Assembly: GCA_900555195.1 (NCBI GenBank)
Contig: USKC01000106.1
Span: forward strand, 1-9,183
DNA: 9,183 bases
Direction: 5' to 3'
Source: an uncultured Lachnospiraceae bacterium
GTDB taxonomy: Bacteria > Bacillota > Clostridia > Lachnospirales > Lachnospiraceae
Position 1 is the stretch's first letter. Every line of letters starts with the position of its first letter. The position numbers were made by a program, and so were the translations under genes. This document shows positions 6,537-9,183 of this stretch, piece by piece. Below the pieces are notes generated by a model, which had not been told where the DNA came from, did not search any database, and was given only the letters and a program-made list of their open reading frames with translations.

Positions 6537-7439
6537 ATGATTATTTCCAGTATCGATGAAACAAATAAGCCGGTTTTTGAAAAACTCATGCCTGAAGAAC
6601 AGTATCTTCTACTGAACCGTCCTTCCGTGTTCGCCCTTGGGGCGATTTGGGAAGATGAGGGAGGAAAATCAGCAGCGGGTATGCTTGTATTCAGTGTAGA
6701 GGAAGGAAGCAGCGATGAAGAAATGGTTGCTGCGAGGATTCTATGGCTGTATATCGCCCCGGAATATCGTGGACAGAGGGTGGCAGATCAGCTCATGGAT
6801 GCGTTCTTTGGTGTTATGGATGAGAGCGGGATAGAATATGCGCTGTGCGATATTCCCATGCCGGAAGAATATAACCTGCTTTGCGCATATCTAGAAGCCT
6901 GGGGCTTCCACTTTGGAATGATTAATAGGTACGATCTGACGGTAGAACTGGGGGAATTGTCCAAAAAGAAAGAATTCCAGAAGAAACAGGCAGTGGCTTT
7001 GCATTCCCTTCAGGAGGTTCCTCAGCCTGCTTTTGGGCGCTTTGTTAAATCTGTGTTAGAACTTCCGGGTGTTTGGCAAGATCTTCCGTATTCGCTGAAG
7101 GAGTATGAGTGCTCTGTAAGTTGCGTATATATGGATGGGAAAAACATAGAAGGGGCCCTTCTGGTGCAGTATGCGGGCAACGGGGTGTTGGATGTGGTGC
7201 TCCTGCGTACGTTAATTAACCGCCCGGCATTGATGGCGGGCCTGATCTGCTATGCGCTTCGGGCTGCAGAGAAAAAGTATGCACCTGATACACAGGTACG
7301 AATTGTTTGCCGTTCCGAGGCGGCGGTAAGTTTACTCGGCGGACTATTTCCAGATGCGGAACCGCTTTTGGTGAGAAGAGGATGTTATTATAGTGGAGAG
7401 GATGAGATGGAAAACAGAGATGGGGAGGAAAAACTATGA
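6537..7439 (+). CDS. GNAT-family N-acetyltransferase-like protein, probably two GNAT-like halves
   Basis: A 300-residue protein. The N-terminal half (about 1-150) has the GNAT motif A region WLYIAPEYRGQRVADQLM (from W70), where the acetyl-CoA pyrophosphate would bind. The central glycine of the R/Q-x-x-G-x-G/A signature is R81, so the loop is slightly degenerate. It continues with a conserved-looking AYLEAWGFHFG segment typical of the GNAT end. The C-terminal half (about 155-290) has a GNAT-like pattern (IEGALLVQYA, then ALMAGLICYALRAAEKKY) but no clear CoA loop, suggesting a second, inactive copy. Cytosolic; no signal peptide or membrane segment. Substrate unknown. The ATG at 6537 is chosen because GGAG at 6527-6530 lies 6 nt upstream; upstream in-frame codons (GTG 6411, ATG 6525) fall in the structured leader. 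The stop overlaps the next start by ATGA, so the two proteins are probably made together. Confidence 0.75.
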   Translation: MIISSIDETNKPVFEKLMPEEQYLLLNRPSVFALGAIWEDEGGKSAAGMLVFSVEEGSSDEEMVAARILWLYIAPEYRGQRVADQLMDAFFGVMDESGIEYALCDIPMPEEYNLLCAYLEAWGFHFGMINRYDLTVELGELSKKKEFQKKQAVALHSLQEVPQPAFGRFVKSVLELPGVWQDLPYSLKEYECSVSCVYMDGKNIEGALLVQYAGNGVLDVVLLRTLINRPALMAGLICYALRAAEKKYAPDTQVRIVCRSEAAVSLLGGLFPDAEPLLVRRGCYYSGEDEMENRDGEEKL

Positions 7440-8935
7440 CAGGAGGAACTGCGATGCTACAGGGTGAATCCCAGCAGGAAATAGAAAGAAGACGGCAGCA
7501 GAGTAATTTGTCAGGTGTAGTGCAGCAAGAGGATACCGTTACAGATTATTATGTGCAGCAACATATGACTGCCCAGGACTACGAACGGGATACCCGCAAT
7601 AAGCATATGCGGGCTTCTAATATTGGAAGTATCAGAAATGCGGTAATGGCTGTAATGCCAGAGGCCTATAGGGATATAGATGCATTTCGCAATGAGACAG
7701 AAGGTGATTTGAGGAAAACCAAGCTGCATCATTCCAGAGGAACGAGGTTGGCTCTGGAGGGAAAGGAAGTGCTGGAGTTTGATATTTCGGGGTCAGGGTT
7801 TAAGCAGTTCCGCAGTGATTACCGTAAGGTTAAGGGTAAGAGCGACATTCGGGATTATATGAAAGCGAATGTGCATTGGTATAATAAGTGGTTCGGTTGG
7901 CTTCCTGGGGTAAAGAGTGTGAAACAGATTAAGAGGGAAGCAAAGGCCAATGCGATACAACAGGCACAGGAGAAGGAGCTTCAGCAGCTGCAGCAGGAAT
8001 TGAATGGCGGGAATGAGGAAATATTGTATGATCATAATGAGGATGTGGTCAGAAGATATGGTGAGGCCCAACAGATATACATAAATACAAAAAGGGAGAA
8101 ACGTAAACATGTCCGTAAGTCTGTATCGCAATTGAAGAACGGCAAGACCCGGATTACCATGGCTGGGCCTTTGGCTCTGGGCGGCATGAGCAACAGCGGT
8201 GATTATAGCATTGAGAACTTGAGGGAGTATATGCTTCAGATGGGAGTGGACTATCTTCTGAATACGCTGTCAAGTCGAATATGGATTGATAATCCCCACG
8301 ATATCTGGCTTCGCTTCCGAGGTCACAGCCGTGGCGGGGTGGCAAGCGTGCAGGGGGCTATGATGATAAAAAAATGGGTGCATGATAATATTCCGGAATA
8401 TGAGAATTACATTAAGTTTGATGTGACCCAGTTCGATCCTGTACCTGGATTTGGCTCTGATTCTGGGGCCAATAAGAGCGTAGATATGCAAGGGGCCGAT
8501 ATTACAGAAGGAAATGCGAAAATGATGCCTCTGGGCGATTCGGCTGAAACAACGGTGGTATATTCCATGCATTCCGACCACAGATTCTTTTTCACGCCTC
8601 AGGAGGTCGCCCATACAAAACGGCTCATTATTACTCCTTATGCCCATAGCGTAGGCCTGGGAGAGACGGATAAACAAGAGACGAACCAGAAAGGGGAAGC
8701 CCATCGCGCTGCGTTCACAGATGCGGCTACAGGAGAGGCTTACCGTTTAAGTTCTTTGAATGAACTGCCGGAAGGCGTATATGTGCTGGATGAACAGAAT
8801 ACATTGATCCGACTTAACGATCAAAATGAACTGGAACGGATCATGAATGAGGCGTTAAAAAAAGCGTCTGGACAGGAGAGCCGCCATGAGGTCATCAAGA
8901 AGATGGCAGGGGAGTGGTTTGCGGCCCATTCATAA
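7436..8935 (+). CDS. Uncharacterised protein with coiled-coil middle and alpha/beta-hydrolase-like catalytic region
   Basis: I do not recognise this 499-residue protein as a named family. Visible parts: a polar Gln/Arg-rich N-terminus; a mixed region to about 160; a Gln/Glu-rich probable coiled coil (about 161-205, EKELQQLQQELNGG); and a C-terminal region holding FRGHSRGGVASV, a GxSxG-type nucleophile elbow with S298. D334 (or D330) in FDVTQFDPVPG and H404 in TPYAHSVGLGE are well placed as acid and base. Other conserved-looking residues are H379 and D381 (MHSDHRFFF). This resembles the elbow of lipase/DUF2235-like serine hydrolases, but family membership is inference. No signal peptide, membrane helix or cell-wall anchor. 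Start: the ATG at 7436 overlaps the GNAT stop (ATGA) and has GGGGAGG at 7422-7428; an in-frame ATG at 7454 has a perfect AGGAGG at 7441-7446 and would remove only six residues, so either may be used. The codon mix is more AT-rich than in carB-argS, in keeping with an accessory gene. Confidence 0.7.
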   Translation: MTGGTAMLQGESQQEIERRRQQSNLSGVVQQEDTVTDYYVQQHMTAQDYERDTRNKHMRASNIGSIRNAVMAVMPEAYRDIDAFRNETEGDLRKTKLHHSRGTRLALEGKEVLEFDISGSGFKQFRSDYRKVKGKSDIRDYMKANVHWYNKWFGWLPGVKSVKQIKREAKANAIQQAQEKELQQLQQELNGGNEEILYDHNEDVVRRYGEAQQIYINTKREKRKHVRKSVSQLKNGKTRITMAGPLALGGMSNSGDYSIENLREYMLQMGVDYLLNTLSSRIWIDNPHDIWLRFRGHSRGGVASVQGAMMIKKWVHDNIPEYENYIKFDVTQFDPVPGFGSDSGANKSVDMQGADITEGNAKMMPLGDSAETTVVYSMHSDHRFFFTPQEVAHTKRLIITPYAHSVGLGETDKQETNQKGEAHRAAFTDAATGEAYRLSSLNELPEGVYVLDEQNTLIRLNDQNELERIMNEALKKASGQESRHEVIKKMAGEWFAAHS

Positions 8936-8943
8936 TTGAACAT

Positions 8944-8983
8944 ATTTCCGGAGAGTTAGCCAGAAGCCTGACTCTCCGGAAAT
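8944..8983 (+). terminator. Long hairpin after the hydrolase gene, possible operon 3' end without U-tract
   Basis: A 16-bp stem (8944-8959 with 8968-8983, one G-U wobble, no mismatch) with an 8-nt loop begins 8 nt after the TAA. Neither strand has a T-run behind it (GCATAAAG on plus), so it is not a standard intrinsic terminator. It may stabilise the mRNA 3' end or terminate with a factor. Lying between convergent units, it could serve both strands. Confidence 0.5.
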
Positions 8984-9068
8984 GCATAAAGAGAATATTG
9001 GCTTCTTGAGATAACTGTAAAAGAGAGGAAAATGATTGAGGTAAGGGCTCTTAGGTTGTTGTTCTCAT

Positions 9069-9102
9069 AAAAAAAGCGGAAACGATATACACGCTTCCGC
9101 TT
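9069..9102 (-). terminator. Rho-independent terminator of the minus-strand tRNA
   Basis: The stem 9074-9084 with 9092-9102 (11 positions, one A-C mismatch) and a 7-nt loop are followed on the minus strand by a run of seven T (A-run 9069-9075 on plus, partly within the stem base). It starts 10 nt beyond the tRNA 3' end, so it fits a minus-strand tRNA transcript, not the plus-strand operon. Confidence 0.75.
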
Positions 9103-9111
9103 GTTCTATAA

Positions 9112-9183
9112 TAGCGAGAGGGGGACTCGAACCCTCGACACTACGGGTATGAACCGTATGCTCTAGCCAGCTGAGCTATCTCG
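9112..9183 (-). tRNA. tRNA with CAU anticodon, probably elongator tRNA-Met (first two bases outside window)
   Basis: Reading the minus strand from the window end gives CGAGA (positions 3-7), TA, a D arm starting GCTC, an anticodon stem TACGG/CCGTA with loop TTCATAC (anticodon CAT), a T arm GAGGG-TTCGAGT-CCCCC, acceptor TCTCGCT and discriminator A at 9112. CCA is not encoded. The anticodon stem lacks the three GC pairs next to the loop that mark the initiator tRNA, so it is elongator Met or, less likely, the Ile2 tRNA whose CAU is modified to lysidine. The T stem shows one A-C mismatch (positions 50 and 64). Two bases of the 5' end are cut by the window. Confidence 0.9.

Noticed and set aside
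9032..9070. Twelve-residue ORF (MIEVRALRLLFS) between the hydrolase gene and the tRNA
   Set aside because: The purine-rich AGAGG is only 3 nt from the ATG, no promoter is visible, and the frame is too short to support.
9112..9183. tRNA as an integration site (attachment repeat of its 3' end)
   Set aside because: I saw no second copy of the tRNA 3' segment elsewhere in the window and no integrase gene.
1..9183. CRISPR arrays, insertion sequences or rRNA
   Set aside because: No regularly spaced direct repeats, transposase-like frames or rRNA-like sequence were found.

Overview
The window looks like chromosome from a Gram-positive anaerobe of the Clostridia, most likely a Lachnospiraceae-type gut bacterium. 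This is inferred from protein style (QueH instead of QueG, a clostridial flavodiiron protein beginning MYCTRK, an ArgRS of clostridial type), strong AGGAGG-like ribosome binding sites, moderate GC and a tRNA without encoded CCA. No species can be named from sequence alone.

The left half (1-4611) is a tight housekeeping run on the plus strand: the C-terminal two thirds of carB (pyrimidine/arginine synthesis; the 5' end lies outside the window), queH (last step of queuosine synthesis) and argS (arginyl-tRNA synthetase). carB and queH are 17 nt apart. queH and argS overlap by 65 nt because QueH has an unusual C-terminal tail. QueH also carries an extra GC-rich linker near its N-terminus.

The middle (4612-6295) is a separate unit: a gap of about 340 nt with two sigma-A-like promoters and an open read-through frame of argS, then a canonical flavodiiron protein gene (O2/NO reductase), a six-codon micro-ORF with a perfect-looking SD, and a rho-independent terminator.

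The right half (6338-8983) is the accessory and most novel part: a probable promoter, a highly structured 5' leader of about 165 nt, and two translationally coupled genes (ATGA overlap). The first encodes a GNAT-family protein, probably with two GNAT-like halves. The second encodes a large protein I do not recognise, with a coiled-coil middle and a C-terminal alpha/beta-hydrolase-like Ser-Asp-His set. By eye these genes are more AT-rich than carB/queH/argS. The leader holds a hairpin, then two stems that compete for the same bases, then an SD that can pair with the 3' arm of the second stem. This is the layout of a translational ON/OFF switch and is the best candidate for an undescribed system here.

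The window ends with a long hairpin after the hydrolase gene and, on the minus strand, a CAU-anticodon tRNA (Met, possibly Ile2) followed by its terminator. The two units therefore converge.
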